Origin: Mucilaginibacter tundrae
GTDB lineage: Bacteria; Bacteroidota; Bacteroidia; Sphingobacteriales; Sphingobacteriaceae
Assembly (NCBI RefSeq): GCF_013408825.1
Contig: NZ_JACCBZ010000002.1
Coordinates: 372,001-436,000 of the forward strand
Direction: 5' to 3'
Length of the DNA stretch: 64,000 bases
How positions within the stretch are numbered: position 1 is the first letter of the stretch; each line of letters begins with the position of its first letter. The translations under genes were made by a program, and so were the position numbers. Shown piece by piece: positions 55,901-64,000 of this stretch. The notes beneath the pieces were generated by a model, which saw nothing but the letters and a program-made list of their open reading frames with translations, ran no database searches and was not told the DNA's origin.

Positions 55901-56077
55901 GAGTGGGGTATCATTAAGGCGATCAATTTCCCTGTTGTTTTGGAAAAGGATACCCGCCCAGTTGTTTAGTAAATCCTCCTCGGTAGGGTTTTTCAGCACC
56001 TCCGTTTCCCACCCTTTGGTAGCCAGGAGCTGTATCAACGCATTCTCAAAAGCTGCTTCACCTGTAAAAGTAGTCAT
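52931..56077 (-). CDS. hsdR: Type I restriction enzyme, R (motor/nuclease) subunit
   Basis: 1048 residues. The nuclease domain has Asp144 in RGDLVLLING and the ELK motif with Glu158 and Lys160. The SF2 translocase has Walker A TTGSGKT (Lys302) and the DEAH box at residues 407-410 (IIDEAH), followed by FFGFTGTP (motif III) and later VDQMLTGFDSKW and ENIIQAFSRTNR. The start TFTGEAAFENALIQLLATKGW is typical for this HsdR family. It translocates and cleaves unmethylated DNA with HsdM and HsdS, encoded just upstream. Length is normal. Confidence 0.93.
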   Translation of the reverse strand: MTTFTGEAAFENALIQLLATKGWETEVLKNPTEEDLLNNWAGILFQNNREIDRLNDTPLTQGEMQQILEQMAALRTPLKLNGFINGKSVAITRDNPADTPHFGKEISLKIYDRLEIAAGQSRYQIVQQPKYKSKSKILNDRRGDLVLLINGMPVIHLELKRSGIHISQASTQIEKYAYEGIFSGIFSLIQIFVAITPEETLYFANPGPEGKFNKDYFFHWADFNNEPINDWRQIASSLISIPMAHQLIGFYTVADNSDGFLKVMRSYQYYAANAISDRVAKTDWKNPDVRGGYIWHTTGSGKTMTSFKSAQLIANSKDADKVVFLMDRIELGTQSLREYRGFADDNQSVQATEDTYVLVSKLKSNDPADTLIVTSIQKMSNIGAEEDGLNAKDLELMRSKRIVIIIDEAHRTVFGENMLPAIRETFPRAVFFGFTGTPIQEENQRKEATTSTIFGDELHRYSLADGIRDKNVLGFDPYKVLTYRDKDIRKAVALQEAKATTEADAIANPDKSEVYYHFMDSARVFMAGGINGAGQYVKGIEDYLNRSQYVRIEHQSTVVADIKDNWLRLSHNGKFHSILATSSITEAIKYYRLLKADFPTLKTTALFDPNIDNNEGFVFKEEGLLELIQDYNQQYQQDFTFATHARFKKDISNRLAHKRPYERIEKSPEKQIDLLIVVDQMLTGFDSKWVNTLYLDKVLRYENIIQAFSRTNRLFGPEKPFGVVKYYRFPHTMHQNVDRAVKLYSGDRPYGLFVERLDKQLENMNATYLQIAELFANTGVENFEKLPDDLAVRGQFAKLFKVFNQYLEAGKVQGFQWSKSIYQFKDLKPKLVIEMLVDETNYNSLLARYKEMFIEGAGGNSLPDVPFEIEPYIVEIDTGKIDADYMNSRFVKYIKSLDQTDISEEQRKLILDELHKSFATLTQEEQKFANIFLNDVMSGNAKLAADKTLRDYITEYLYRAKYGQILKLSSLLGLDKDKLQNLMRDNITELNINEYGRFDELKATVDRDKAKAYFEKIEGKVLPNFKISIRIDQLLKDFIEKDGYELVD

Positions 56078-56091
56078 GGGTTGGGTTGTTT

Positions 56092-57345
56092 TTAGATAAA
56101 CATTTTTTGGAGTAAGGCTTGTTTAAGATGCGTTAACTGCGCTATTTTTTTCTGGGATTGGCTGATTAGATAGTCCAGTTTTTGCAGATAAGCTGCAATT
56201 TTATCTTGTTCTGCAATTTCAGGAAGCATTACTTCAAATTCTTTCATTTCTGATGACAATATATGTTTAATCGTATTACCAGTAGTAATTTCATCAATAT
56301 TCTTCTTATTGTTACTCGTCTGAAATTGATAATTTATAAAATGAGAATTAAATTTTCTTTTTGGATTAGAAAACATTATGAGAGCGTGAGCTGCTGAATT
56401 GTTTAATTCTTCAGGAATTACTGCAGAATGCCCTACATGACCCGATTGAACCATTACAATATCTCCGGTTCTCAACCAACTGTCTTTTTGTTTTTCATAA
56501 AAATAATCATTTATAAAAATCTCAGACTTTCTATTTATCTGACCGTTTTTAATATTGTTAGATTCCAAATAAAAGTGCCCCTTTTTGACATAATAAGGGG
56601 TAGCTGTACCTACAAAAGCATTTCTTATTTTTCCAAAAAGCACTTCCAACTTGTTATTTCCCCATTTCCCGGTAAATCCTTTAAAGCGTAATTCCGGCAT
56701 ATCTGCATTTTTTTTCGGAAACATTTTTTCAAGCATTGCTTTTTTTAGATTTTTTATCTTTTCCAGCTTTTGCTCTTGTAGTTGGATTAAAACATCCAGT
56801 TCTTTGAAGTAATTTCCAACTTGTGATTGTTCTTGTATAGAAGGCTTTGAAATATAGATTTCCGAAACTTTATTTTTTGAAATATTATAGCGAGAAATCC
56901 CTTGACCTAAAAATGTTACTTTCCTTCTAAAAGAAGGAGATCGTAGACTATAGGCTAAGTAGTAACTGTCTAATTTTGAAATAGGTCTGTAACCAAAGCA
57001 AAAGCTATTTAGGTATACATTTTCATCTGTTCCAAGCCAAACAGATGACATGCCAACTTCTTGGGGTGTTTCTGAAGATGTTGTAAAAAAAACATCTCCA
57101 TACTTTATAGAGTTTTGCGAATTATCAATTTCGATTGGTTCAATTTGTTTTAAATTAGATATTGGATTGGAAAAAACATTCATGTACGTAACAAACCTAC
57201 CTTCGCCGTGCCCAAAATCATTTTTGGTTTTGCCTGAAAGACCTGTAAATGTTTCTCCAATTTCGCCTAACTTCTTTTCCTTCCAGCCTTCTTCAAAACC
57301 CTTAAAGCGAATAGCAGGCACCGTTTTAATTGCTGCCATCATCAT
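56092..57345 (-). CDS. hsdS: Type I restriction system, S (specificity) subunit
   Basis: 417 residues with two target-recognition domains. The first starts PAIRFKGFEEGWKEKKLGEI (about residue 9) and the second PELRFKGFTGKWGNNKLEVL (about 215). Each is followed by a conserved coiled-coil spacer (ELDVLIQLQEQKLEKIKNLKKAMLEKMFPK and YLISQSQKKIAQLTHLKQALLQKMF). The TRDs define the bipartite DNA target, which I cannot predict. The gene overlaps hsdM by 20 nt. No inverted repeats or silent hsdS copies are seen nearby, so there is no sign of phase-variable shuffling. Confidence 0.93.
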   Translation of the reverse strand: MMMAAIKTVPAIRFKGFEEGWKEKKLGEIGETFTGLSGKTKNDFGHGEGRFVTYMNVFSNPISNLKQIEPIEIDNSQNSIKYGDVFFTTSSETPQEVGMSSVWLGTDENVYLNSFCFGYRPISKLDSYYLAYSLRSPSFRRKVTFLGQGISRYNISKNKVSEIYISKPSIQEQSQVGNYFKELDVLIQLQEQKLEKIKNLKKAMLEKMFPKKNADMPELRFKGFTGKWGNNKLEVLFGKIRNAFVGTATPYYVKKGHFYLESNNIKNGQINRKSEIFINDYFYEKQKDSWLRTGDIVMVQSGHVGHSAVIPEELNNSAAHALIMFSNPKRKFNSHFINYQFQTSNNKKNIDEITTGNTIKHILSSEMKEFEVMLPEIAEQDKIAAYLQKLDYLISQSQKKIAQLTHLKQALLQKMFI

Positions 57346-59923
57346 CGTCTTTTAAAAGTTTTTGCCATTCGTTCAGCCCCAACATATCGTGCTCGCTACC
57401 GGTTAACTCACCCATCATTTTTGCCAATACCTGCTCTGTATCATATAGTTGGTTGCTCACCTCTTGTAAGGTAGTGCTGTACTTCCCTGCCAAATAATTT
57501 ACCTTTTGTATAAGGTTAGCAATACTACTGGTAGGCAAGCTATGTAAAGCATCTACCAAAGGGCTAATCCATTTGCGTTCAAGCAAATAATTTACCTGTT
57601 TATCTGTCAGTGTTTCAATGGTTTTTTTGGTATGTATATGCAAGGCATACGCTTCCTCACTAATTTCTTTTTTAAGAATTTTTTCCTCGGCTATCAGGGC
57701 ATTTACCTTCAAAATTTTCGTTTCATCGTCGTCTTCTCCATATTTAATCCCTTTCTTTTTATCAGCGGCAATTTCTTTAGCGGCCTTTACTATTTCTGAA
57801 TTTACAAAAGCGTCTTTGCTTTCGTTGGTGATGCCGCTGTCTTTAGCTTCTTCTGATAAAGCTTCTAATATTTCTTCATTTTGGGCAGTGATTTCTGCCA
57901 AACGGTTTTCTTTATCTAAAAGGCTTTGCAGTTTGTCGGCCAAATACAATTGTTGTACGAGTTCAAAGGGTAATATATGCCCCTTCCAACCATCCTGAAC
58001 CTCGGTGTCTTTGCCTTTTACTTTTTTTATAATCATGTTGGCATCTACCTGTTTAGCTGCTTCAAAGCCTTCGGTTTGCAACATCTCCAAGTCTCCGGAA
58101 ATACCTTGCCAGCTATCATCTAGTAATTGGTAGGCCGCGTATTTATCAATTAGGGCTATCGGTGCCAAACGGCCAAAGATAACGACACTCAATATGCTTT
58201 TTTCTTTAGCAATGCTCAAGGTCAACATGCCTTCAATCAGCCGGCTTTTAAGGGTTGCATCAAAATCGGAAAAGGCACCCGAGAAAGTTTTCACAAAAGC
58301 CGTTATATCTGCATGGGTGTTAATGCTTGTATCCAGGTCTTCTGTTTTTAACGCTGCTATTTCGTCGGAGATGAAGGTAAACAGGCTTTCTTTCAGCCCC
58401 GGAAAGGCATCCCAATAAACCGATAGTTCGTCAATTTCGTTTACCGGGATACCGCCAAACATGGTGGCATAGATATCCCAGCTTTCGGCCGCCTCGCCAC
58501 TATCAACATAACGTGGAATGTTGAGATTGTACTCATTCTTCCTGATTTCGTCGCGGCTTACCAGGGCGGCTAATTTGGGGATGCTTTGGCGTCCTATCAC
58601 AGCGTCTGCAATGCGCCTGATGTCGGATGCGCGAAGCTTATTGTTTTTTCCTTCTTTGATAAAACCCTTCGATGCATCAATGATCAATATATCGGTTTCC
58701 GCACGCTTTTGCTTCAACACCATTACTGTGGTGGGAATGCCGGTACCAAAAAATATATTGGCGGGCAAACCTATAATAGCATCGATATGATTTTGTTCAA
58801 TCAGGTTTTTACGAATCGCCCCTTCTTCGCCACCTCTGAACAATACGCCATGTGGCAATACAATGGTCATGATACCATCGGGCTTTAAATGGAATAAGTC
58901 GTGCAATAAAAAGGCAAAATCAGCCTTTGATTTAGGTGCCATGCCGAAACGGGCATAACGCGGATCGGTCTCCTTATCAGAAGGCTCCCATTTTTGCGAA
59001 TAGGGCGGGTTCGAAACTACAGCATCCAGATATAACGGATTGTAAGAGTTTACCGGGTCATTTTCATTAAAGTAAGGCCAGTCTTCTTCTAAAGTATCAC
59101 CGTTTCTGGTCTCTATATTATCTATGTTGATACCCCGCATAATAAGGTTCATACGGGTTAGGTTGTAGGTATTTTGTTTAAGCTCCTGCGCGTAATATTT
59201 AATTTTATTTTGGCTATCCATGTGTTTGGCTACACTTTTACCGATATTAATAAGTAGGGAACCTGATCCGCTGGTAGGGTCGTAAATCTGTATTTCAGAG
59301 CGATCTTTAAGGTGATGTGCTATAATCTCTGACATTAATACGGAAACCTCATGTGGGGTATAAAATTCCCCGGCTTTTTTTCCTGCATTAGCTGCAAATT
59401 TTTCAATCAGATATTCGTAAATGAAACCGAGCACATCGTAATCCTGTCTGCCATCCATCGGGATGTCTTTAATCAGCTGTATCAGTTCGCTTATTGCCTT
59501 AGTTTGTAGTGCAGCGGTATCACCCAACTTGCTCAACCCCGTTTCCAGGGTTTTAAAAATGCCATCAAACAGTTTCTTATAAGCTGGGTTAAACAAGCGA
59601 CTAAAGGCTGACAATGCATCGCGTACATCCGATACTTCAAAGTCGCTTCCTTTATCTATCCAGGTAGAAAAAAGATCCTTGTACGCAATAAAATATCCAA
59701 TATTTTCTTTGAGGTAGTCAACAGTTTCGGGCTCTTCTTCAGACAGTTGCTTAATGTCTTCGTCCGTAAATTTTTCCCTTTTAGCGAATTTTATTTCGTA
59801 CTCTGATAGGTATTTATAGAAAATAAATCCTAATATGTAATCTTTATATTCATTCGCTTCAATTTTGGAACGCATTTGATTTGCTGATTCCCAAATTTTG
59901 GCGGCTAGTTGTTGTTTATTCAT
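57326..59923 (-). CDS. hsdM: Type I restriction system, M (N6-adenine methyltransferase) subunit, long form
   Basis: 865 residues. The N-terminal helical domain (MNKQQLAAKIWESANQMRS) leads to the methyltransferase core with motif I DPTSGSGSLL (Asp215) and motif IV NPPYS (Asn305-Ser309). Standard HsdM is about 500-550 residues. Here a further C-terminal region of about 300 residues contains a second domain around DAFPGLKESLFTFISDE and a coiled-coil part (ENRLAEITAQNEEILEALSEEAKDSG). The long form occurs in some Bacteroidota. The start overlaps the Xre gene by 4 nt (ATGA). Confidence 0.92.
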   Translation of the reverse strand: MNKQQLAAKIWESANQMRSKIEANEYKDYILGFIFYKYLSEYEIKFAKREKFTDEDIKQLSEEEPETVDYLKENIGYFIAYKDLFSTWIDKGSDFEVSDVRDALSAFSRLFNPAYKKLFDGIFKTLETGLSKLGDTAALQTKAISELIQLIKDIPMDGRQDYDVLGFIYEYLIEKFAANAGKKAGEFYTPHEVSVLMSEIIAHHLKDRSEIQIYDPTSGSGSLLINIGKSVAKHMDSQNKIKYYAQELKQNTYNLTRMNLIMRGINIDNIETRNGDTLEEDWPYFNENDPVNSYNPLYLDAVVSNPPYSQKWEPSDKETDPRYARFGMAPKSKADFAFLLHDLFHLKPDGIMTIVLPHGVLFRGGEEGAIRKNLIEQNHIDAIIGLPANIFFGTGIPTTVMVLKQKRAETDILIIDASKGFIKEGKNNKLRASDIRRIADAVIGRQSIPKLAALVSRDEIRKNEYNLNIPRYVDSGEAAESWDIYATMFGGIPVNEIDELSVYWDAFPGLKESLFTFISDEIAALKTEDLDTSINTHADITAFVKTFSGAFSDFDATLKSRLIEGMLTLSIAKEKSILSVVIFGRLAPIALIDKYAAYQLLDDSWQGISGDLEMLQTEGFEAAKQVDANMIIKKVKGKDTEVQDGWKGHILPFELVQQLYLADKLQSLLDKENRLAEITAQNEEILEALSEEAKDSGITNESKDAFVNSEIVKAAKEIAADKKKGIKYGEDDDETKILKVNALIAEEKILKKEISEEAYALHIHTKKTIETLTDKQVNYLLERKWISPLVDALHSLPTSSIANLIQKVNYLAGKYSTTLQEVSNQLYDTEQVLAKMMGELTGSEHDMLGLNEWQKLLKDDDDGSN

Positions 59924-60120
59924 ATATTCTTTTTATTCGAAACTAATAGGTCTTTAATATCAACGTCCAGTGTGATGGCAATTTCATTTAATACTTCTAA
60001 TCTGGGTTGCTGTCTATTTTGTACATAAGCATTCACCATATTATAGCTTTTGTCAATCTGAGCAGCAAGCCATTTCTGACTTCGGCCTTGTTTTTCCAAT
60101 ACTTCCTTGATGCAATTCAT
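59920..60120 (-). CDS. Xre-family HTH regulator of the Type I RM operon
   Basis: 66 residues. A single helix-turn-helix of the Cro/C1 type (GRSQKWLAAQIDKSYNMVNAYVQNRQQPRLEVLNEIAITLDV). It overlaps the hsdM start by 4 nt and is the first gene of the RM operon, a place where a controller (C) protein is expected. It probably delays or limits expression of the restriction genes after entry into a new host. Function is inferred from family and position. Confidence 0.85.
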   Translation of the reverse strand: MNCIKEVLEKQGRSQKWLAAQIDKSYNMVNAYVQNRQQPRLEVLNEIAITLDVDIKDLLVSNKKNI

Positions 60121-60284
60121 AACGGTACGTTTAGAAGGCTACAATATAAGATATATGTTAGAATTACCACTATAATTCGAGATGATATATCACTATCATT
60201 TGAGATAGAGCAATATAATCTAATATGGCTATATTTGAATCTATTCTGCTTGGACGCAATATTAACCTGTAAACCTTTGCCATT
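60121..60284. promoter_or_regulatory. Divergent promoter region between RM operon and second Gabija-like pair
   Basis: 164 bp, AT-rich. It contains loose repeats of GATATAT/ATATATC type that could be the Xre operator, but no perfect inverted repeat is visible. Confidence 0.4.
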
Positions 60285-62261
60285 ATGCCTGTTATTAAAA
60301 ATCCTTATATTTCAAAAGTAACCATAGAAAATTTCCGGAATTTTTTGTTTACTGAAGTTGAACTTGATCACAAACAGGTCATCATCGGGGAAAATAATGT
60401 GGGTAAGACCAATTTCTTACGGGCCATCCAATTAATTCTCGATCAAAGCTTTTCTGACAACGACCGAACGCTAATGGAAAGCGATTTTCATGACAGTTTA
60501 GATGAGCCGATGATCAATGGCGAAGAAATCAAAATCGAACTGGAGATCAAGGGTTACGAGCATAATTCCAAGCTGGTGGCACAGTTCGCTGACGCCGTAG
60601 TGGCTACTATGCCACCTACGCTCAGGCTAACCTATTTGTACCGCCCGACCAAAGACGAGAAAGGGAATATCCTTCGCTATGATTATGTGATTTTTAAAGG
60701 CACGAAGGAGGATTTTCAATTTAGGAATGAAGATCGCGGTTATATCAATATTTACGTGATCAAGGCCTTACGAGACGTCGAGCGCGAACTAAAGGCCAAC
60801 AGGCAGTCGCCGCTCTACAAGCTGGTCAAAAAATATGAGATTGCGCAAGAAAAACTGGAAGACATCTCGGAAGCCTTGAAACTGGCTGCTGAGGATATAT
60901 TGGAATTGGACGAAATTGTTCATATCCGGAAAACCCTGCAGGAACGCTTTAACAGTCTTTCTGGCTTGCAGAAGGACAACCAGATCACCTTAAGAACATT
61001 TGATATTGATACCGAACGTCTGTTATATAACCTCCAGGTTTATATGGGGCTGAAAGAAAGACCAGTAGCTGAACTAAGTCTTGGCCTGGCCAATATTTTG
61101 TTTGTTTCCTTGATGCTTATTTTGATCAAAGACAATACGGTTCTGCCTATTATCAAACCGGAAAAATTCAAGGAATTATCACATCTCGATACCCGCGGAA
61201 TATTGAAGGAACTATACGAGGAAAGTAAAAATGGTAACTATGTTTTGAGGAGTGATCATTCATCGCAGAAGGCAAAGGTACTTTATGAATTCATGGACGA
61301 ATATAATTACAGCCCGCAGTCCTTTACGATCCTAGCGGTGGAAGAGCCGGAAGCACATTTGCACCCGGTTTTACAAAGGTTATTGTACCGGGAAATACTG
61401 CACAAAAGTACCACTTCTGTGATCTTCACTTCGCATTCAACCTTTATCGCTTCGGTCGCGCCTTTAAATACCATTGTTCATATCCGTCCGATCGACGAGG
61501 CAAGCGAGGTTTTTTCGACGGTAGAAATAGCGTTAACAAAACGGGAGCGAAAGGATATTGAACGATATATCGACGCTAAAAGGGGAGAGATCTATTTCGG
61601 CAAAGGCATCATTTTAACAGAAGGTATAACCGAAGAATACATTGTTCCGGCGGCTGCAGAATTGCTGGGATCGTCTTTGGATGATTACGGGATCGTGGTG
61701 TGTAATATCAACTCGACGAATTTTGAACCCTATGTTCAGCTACTGGACGCTCTTAGCATTCCCTGGGCTATATTTACCGATGGTGATTATTATGAATTGG
61801 AGGACGGCGAAAGAGTATATCACGTCATGGCTTCCGGCGCTGAAAGCGGTTATCGTGGGTATGATAATATCAGTAATTTACTGATCAATCTTGATTTCTT
61901 GGAAGAAGATGAGATAACAGAAGACGACGCAGATATCGATGAGCTGCTCCGGGAAAATGGATGTTTCGTGGGAACTTATACGCTGGAAGTGGATATGATG
62001 GATTCGGGTGATGAAGATGTCATAGCAGCTTTTAAAACAACCTACGGGGAACTCATCACGGGTGGGGATAAGATGAAAGAAAACTTCGAGACAGTGATCG
62101 ACGCGGGGGACTATTGGGCCGCCTTAAAAAAGATCGAAGGTAATGTCAGTAAGGGGAGATTTGCGCAACGCTTGGTGAGCCACCTCGGTACCGGCATGAT
62201 CCCCAATTATATCAGCGAAGGCATCCAATACATTGTCGATAAAGTGAAAGGTGATGAATGA
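60285..62261 (+). CDS. OLD-family ATPase/TOPRIM nuclease, second GajA-like protein
   Basis: 658 residues. Walker A GENNVGKT is at residues 35-42, the Walker B segment LAVEEPEAHLHPVLQ and a TSHSTF switch are near 355-390. The TOPRIM domain has Glu446 in ILTEGITEEY and the DxD pair Asp499/Asp501 in FTDGDYYEL. A long coiled-coil arm precedes Walker B. It is a class 2 OLD (the gene next to a UvrD helicase), thus Gabija-like, but longer and sequence-distinct from the first copy at 41.8-43.5 kb. The 8-nt overlap with the following helicase gene shows translational coupling. Confidence 0.82.
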   Translation: MPVIKNPYISKVTIENFRNFLFTEVELDHKQVIIGENNVGKTNFLRAIQLILDQSFSDNDRTLMESDFHDSLDEPMINGEEIKIELEIKGYEHNSKLVAQFADAVVATMPPTLRLTYLYRPTKDEKGNILRYDYVIFKGTKEDFQFRNEDRGYINIYVIKALRDVERELKANRQSPLYKLVKKYEIAQEKLEDISEALKLAAEDILELDEIVHIRKTLQERFNSLSGLQKDNQITLRTFDIDTERLLYNLQVYMGLKERPVAELSLGLANILFVSLMLILIKDNTVLPIIKPEKFKELSHLDTRGILKELYEESKNGNYVLRSDHSSQKAKVLYEFMDEYNYSPQSFTILAVEEPEAHLHPVLQRLLYREILHKSTTSVIFTSHSTFIASVAPLNTIVHIRPIDEASEVFSTVEIALTKRERKDIERYIDAKRGEIYFGKGIILTEGITEEYIVPAAAELLGSSLDDYGIVVCNINSTNFEPYVQLLDALSIPWAIFTDGDYYELEDGERVYHVMASGAESGYRGYDNISNLLINLDFLEEDEITEDDADIDELLRENGCFVGTYTLEVDMMDSGDEDVIAAFKTTYGELITGGDKMKENFETVIDAGDYWAALKKIEGNVSKGRFAQRLVSHLGTGMIPNYISEGIQYIVDKVKGDE

Positions 62262-64000
62262 TCAGTTTTTTCACGACCTGGCGCTAATCCAAACAGATTC
62301 CTCACAATGGGCGGCCTATCAATCAATGGAGAGCACCGCCGTCATCGCCGGACCTGGCAGCGGCAAAACACAGGTACTCAGCCTGAAGGCGGTAACACTC
62401 GCACGCACCATGCATGCCCCGGCCGGGCTGGCCTGTATAAGCTATAGCCGGGAGACTGTTCGTGAATTGAAAAAGCGTCTGAAGCTATATGGCTTCATAC
62501 CCGGTCCGCATGATTTCATCGGGACCATCCATAGTTTTAGTCTTTTGCACGTCCTACGGCCGTTCGGCGAGTTGTTTCCGGAATACGGCATACCATTCCC
62601 TATAAAAATCATTCCCGGTGAAACTGCCAGGGAGATTTACCAAGGTGTTCTGGCCGAACTTGGCGTGGAGGAACCCCGCGATCTTCCGTCTATCGACATT
62701 AACTGTTACCGGTCGCTTGCCATCCAGGGTTTGAGCACGATCACCAAACCCACAACGCCACTGATAAAAAAGGCGGCAAAGTTATACGAGGAGCGGCTTT
62801 TCAAAACTCCTTACCTTGATTTTACCAGCATTATTAATATTTCTGCGCAGATGATCCATGAACAGGAATATGTCCGGAAAACGCTGCAAAGTAAGTTCCC
62901 CTGGCTGCTGATCGATGAATACCAGGACTTAGGCAAAGCATTGCATGAAATGGTGTTGGAGCTGCTTTACAATGCCGGCATAAAAATCTACGCGGTCGGC
63001 GATATGAACCAATCCATTTACGGCTTTAATGGCGGATATCCCGAGTTTTTGGAAGAATTACTGGAAAAGGACGATATCAAAGGCATCAGGCTGGATGCAA
63101 ATTACCGCAGTACCCAACATATCATAGATGCGTCAATGGAAACCCTATTGCCCGCTCCGCCCATCCCAAAATATTTCGCCCAGGCGCGAAAGGACGAAGC
63201 CGCTGATTTCGCGTTCATCACTTGTGAAGAGGAATTGGAGCCGCAGTACGACATCACCGTAAAAAAGGTCATACCCTATTTATTGAAAAATGGTCTAACC
63301 TATAACGAGATTGCCGTGATCGCGGCTGCTAATAGCCATGTTAAACGACTCAGCGAGCACCTGAAAAATGCAGGCATCCCGTTTTATGTGGCCAAATGGG
63401 ATTTTGAAAACAGCAATCTTGTTGTCTGGCTGCAGGATTGCGCGGAATGGTGTATAAATCCCTCCTCGCAGTCCTTTGATGACATATTCAGGACCTGGTA
63501 CAATTTATTATTGCAGCATAGCGATGAACGGGCATTATGGGAAAGGATTCGTTTGAAGGTCTTGTTTTATAAGATACTGACGAGGGCTAAAGCAATGCCT
63601 ATTATGCTCGATTGGCTGACCTATTTGATCGATGAACTGCAATTAAAGAAAACACTAAAGGATTCCGAACAATTTCCGAATGAGGTCGAAAATCTTGATA
63701 TTTTGACCGATGAGGCCAAATTACATAATCTGAAAGGGGCAAGCCTTGAACGGTTCGCAAAGTTGGGGTTCCCGGATAATGAAGTCACCATCACCACCAG
63801 GCATAGTGTCAAGGGCCTGGAATTCGAATCGGTGGTCTTATTAGGCATGGAGGAGGGTAACTTCCCGAATTACCGGTATGCGAATAACAGTCCGCAAATG
63901 GAAGAAGAACAGCGCCTTTGTTATGTTTGCGTCAGCCGCGCTAAGAAGACCTGTGTGCTGATCCGCTCCAAGTTTTATACGATACCGACCAGGGACGGCC
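62254..64000 (+). CDS. UvrD-like helicase, second GajB-like protein, cut by window edge
   Basis: Starts at the ATG at 62254, 8 nt inside the OLD gene; the next ATG (62258) is out of frame. The frame is open to the window end, 582 codons. Walker A AGPGSGKTQ is at residues 32-40. A UvrD motif II with LLIDEYQDL, a later VGDMNQSIYGFNGG (motif III), an LDANYRST (motif IV) and a motif VI LCYVCVSRAKK near the end are all present. This is a more standard-size UvrD than the first GajB copy. It should form a two-gene Gabija-like unit with the OLD gene. The C-terminus is missing here. Confidence 0.85.
   Translation, partial: MNDQFFHDLALIQTDSSQWAAYQSMESTAVIAGPGSGKTQVLSLKAVTLARTMHAPAGLACISYSRETVRELKKRLKLYGFIPGPHDFIGTIHSFSLLHVLRPFGELFPEYGIPFPIKIIPGETAREIYQGVLAELGVEEPRDLPSIDINCYRSLAIQGLSTITKPTTPLIKKAAKLYEERLFKTPYLDFTSIINISAQMIHEQEYVRKTLQSKFPWLLIDEYQDLGKALHEMVLELLYNAGIKIYAVGDMNQSIYGFNGGYPEFLEELLEKDDIKGIRLDANYRSTQHIIDASMETLLPAPPIPKYFAQARKDEAADFAFITCEEELEPQYDITVKKVIPYLLKNGLTYNEIAVIAAANSHVKRLSEHLKNAGIPFYVAKWDFENSNLVVWLQDCAEWCINPSSQSFDDIFRTWYNLLLQHSDERALWERIRLKVLFYKILTRAKAMPIMLDWLTYLIDELQLKKTLKDSEQFPNEVENLDILTDEAKLHNLKGASLERFAKLGFPDNEVTITTRHSVKGLEFESVVLLGMEEGNFPNYRYANNSPQMEEEQRLCYVCVSRAKKTCVLIRSKFYTIPTRDG

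Noticed and set aside
56092..57345. Phase-variable hsdS inversion system
   Set aside because: No second hsdS copy, inverted repeats or recombinase gene is visible in the window.

Overview
The window looks like the chromosome of a Bacteroidota bacterium, probably a soil or plant-associated member of the Sphingobacteriaceae (Mucilaginibacter or Pedobacter type). The evidence is AT-rich DNA, a secreted family 2 glycosidase, a DUF5686 outer-membrane protein, and a Bacteroidota-style extracellular contractile injection system (eCIS). This assignment comes from gene content only.

Left part (1 to about 31.5 kb). The 3'-truncated end of a beta-galactosidase gene opens the window. A DUF4157 protein follows, built like an eCIS cargo. 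Next is a tightly packed minus-strand operon (25.8 down to 4.5 kb) that encodes a whole contractile injection particle. In transcription order it holds a DUF4255 cap, an unknown protein, one sheath, two tube proteins, a small DUF5908 protein, a LysM hub protein, a VgrG-like spike, a PAAR tip, a gp25 wedge, an Afp11-like baseplate protein, an unknown 263-residue protein, an Afp12-like baseplate protein, a tape-measure protein, an AAA+ ATPase and a methyltransferase. Divergent from it is a membrane-anchored GH18-fold protein whose catalytic acids are all Asn. A DUF5686 gene then lies between two inverted copies of an approximately 180 to 200 bp repeat.

Middle (31.7 to 35.6 kb). There is a pentameric ligand-gated ion channel homologue, then short genes and remnants separated by direct repeats of about 52 bp that can form two hairpins, then a PIN-domain protein. 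At 35.57 kb sits a 3' half of tRNA-Phe, cut in the anticodon stem-loop and followed by a terminator. I read this as the attachment-site scar of an integrated element that extends to the right, beyond the window.

Right part (35.6 to 64 kb) is a defence island. It contains a caspase-like gene with an apparent frameshift, a RES-domain gene preceded by 24-bp iterons, a Gabija-like pair, an AbiE toxin-antitoxin pair with two matching operators, and an unrecognised winged-helix plus PD-(D/E)xK protein. These are followed by a retron with a phosphoribosyltransferase-like effector and a recognisable msr-msd region, and a Type I restriction-modification operon with its own Xre regulator and an adjoining zinc-hook ATPase that resembles RloC/PrrC. 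A second Gabija-like pair runs off the right end. The main candidates for something new are the PD-(D/E)xK protein, the retron ncRNA, the RM-linked ATPase and the eCIS accessory proteins.
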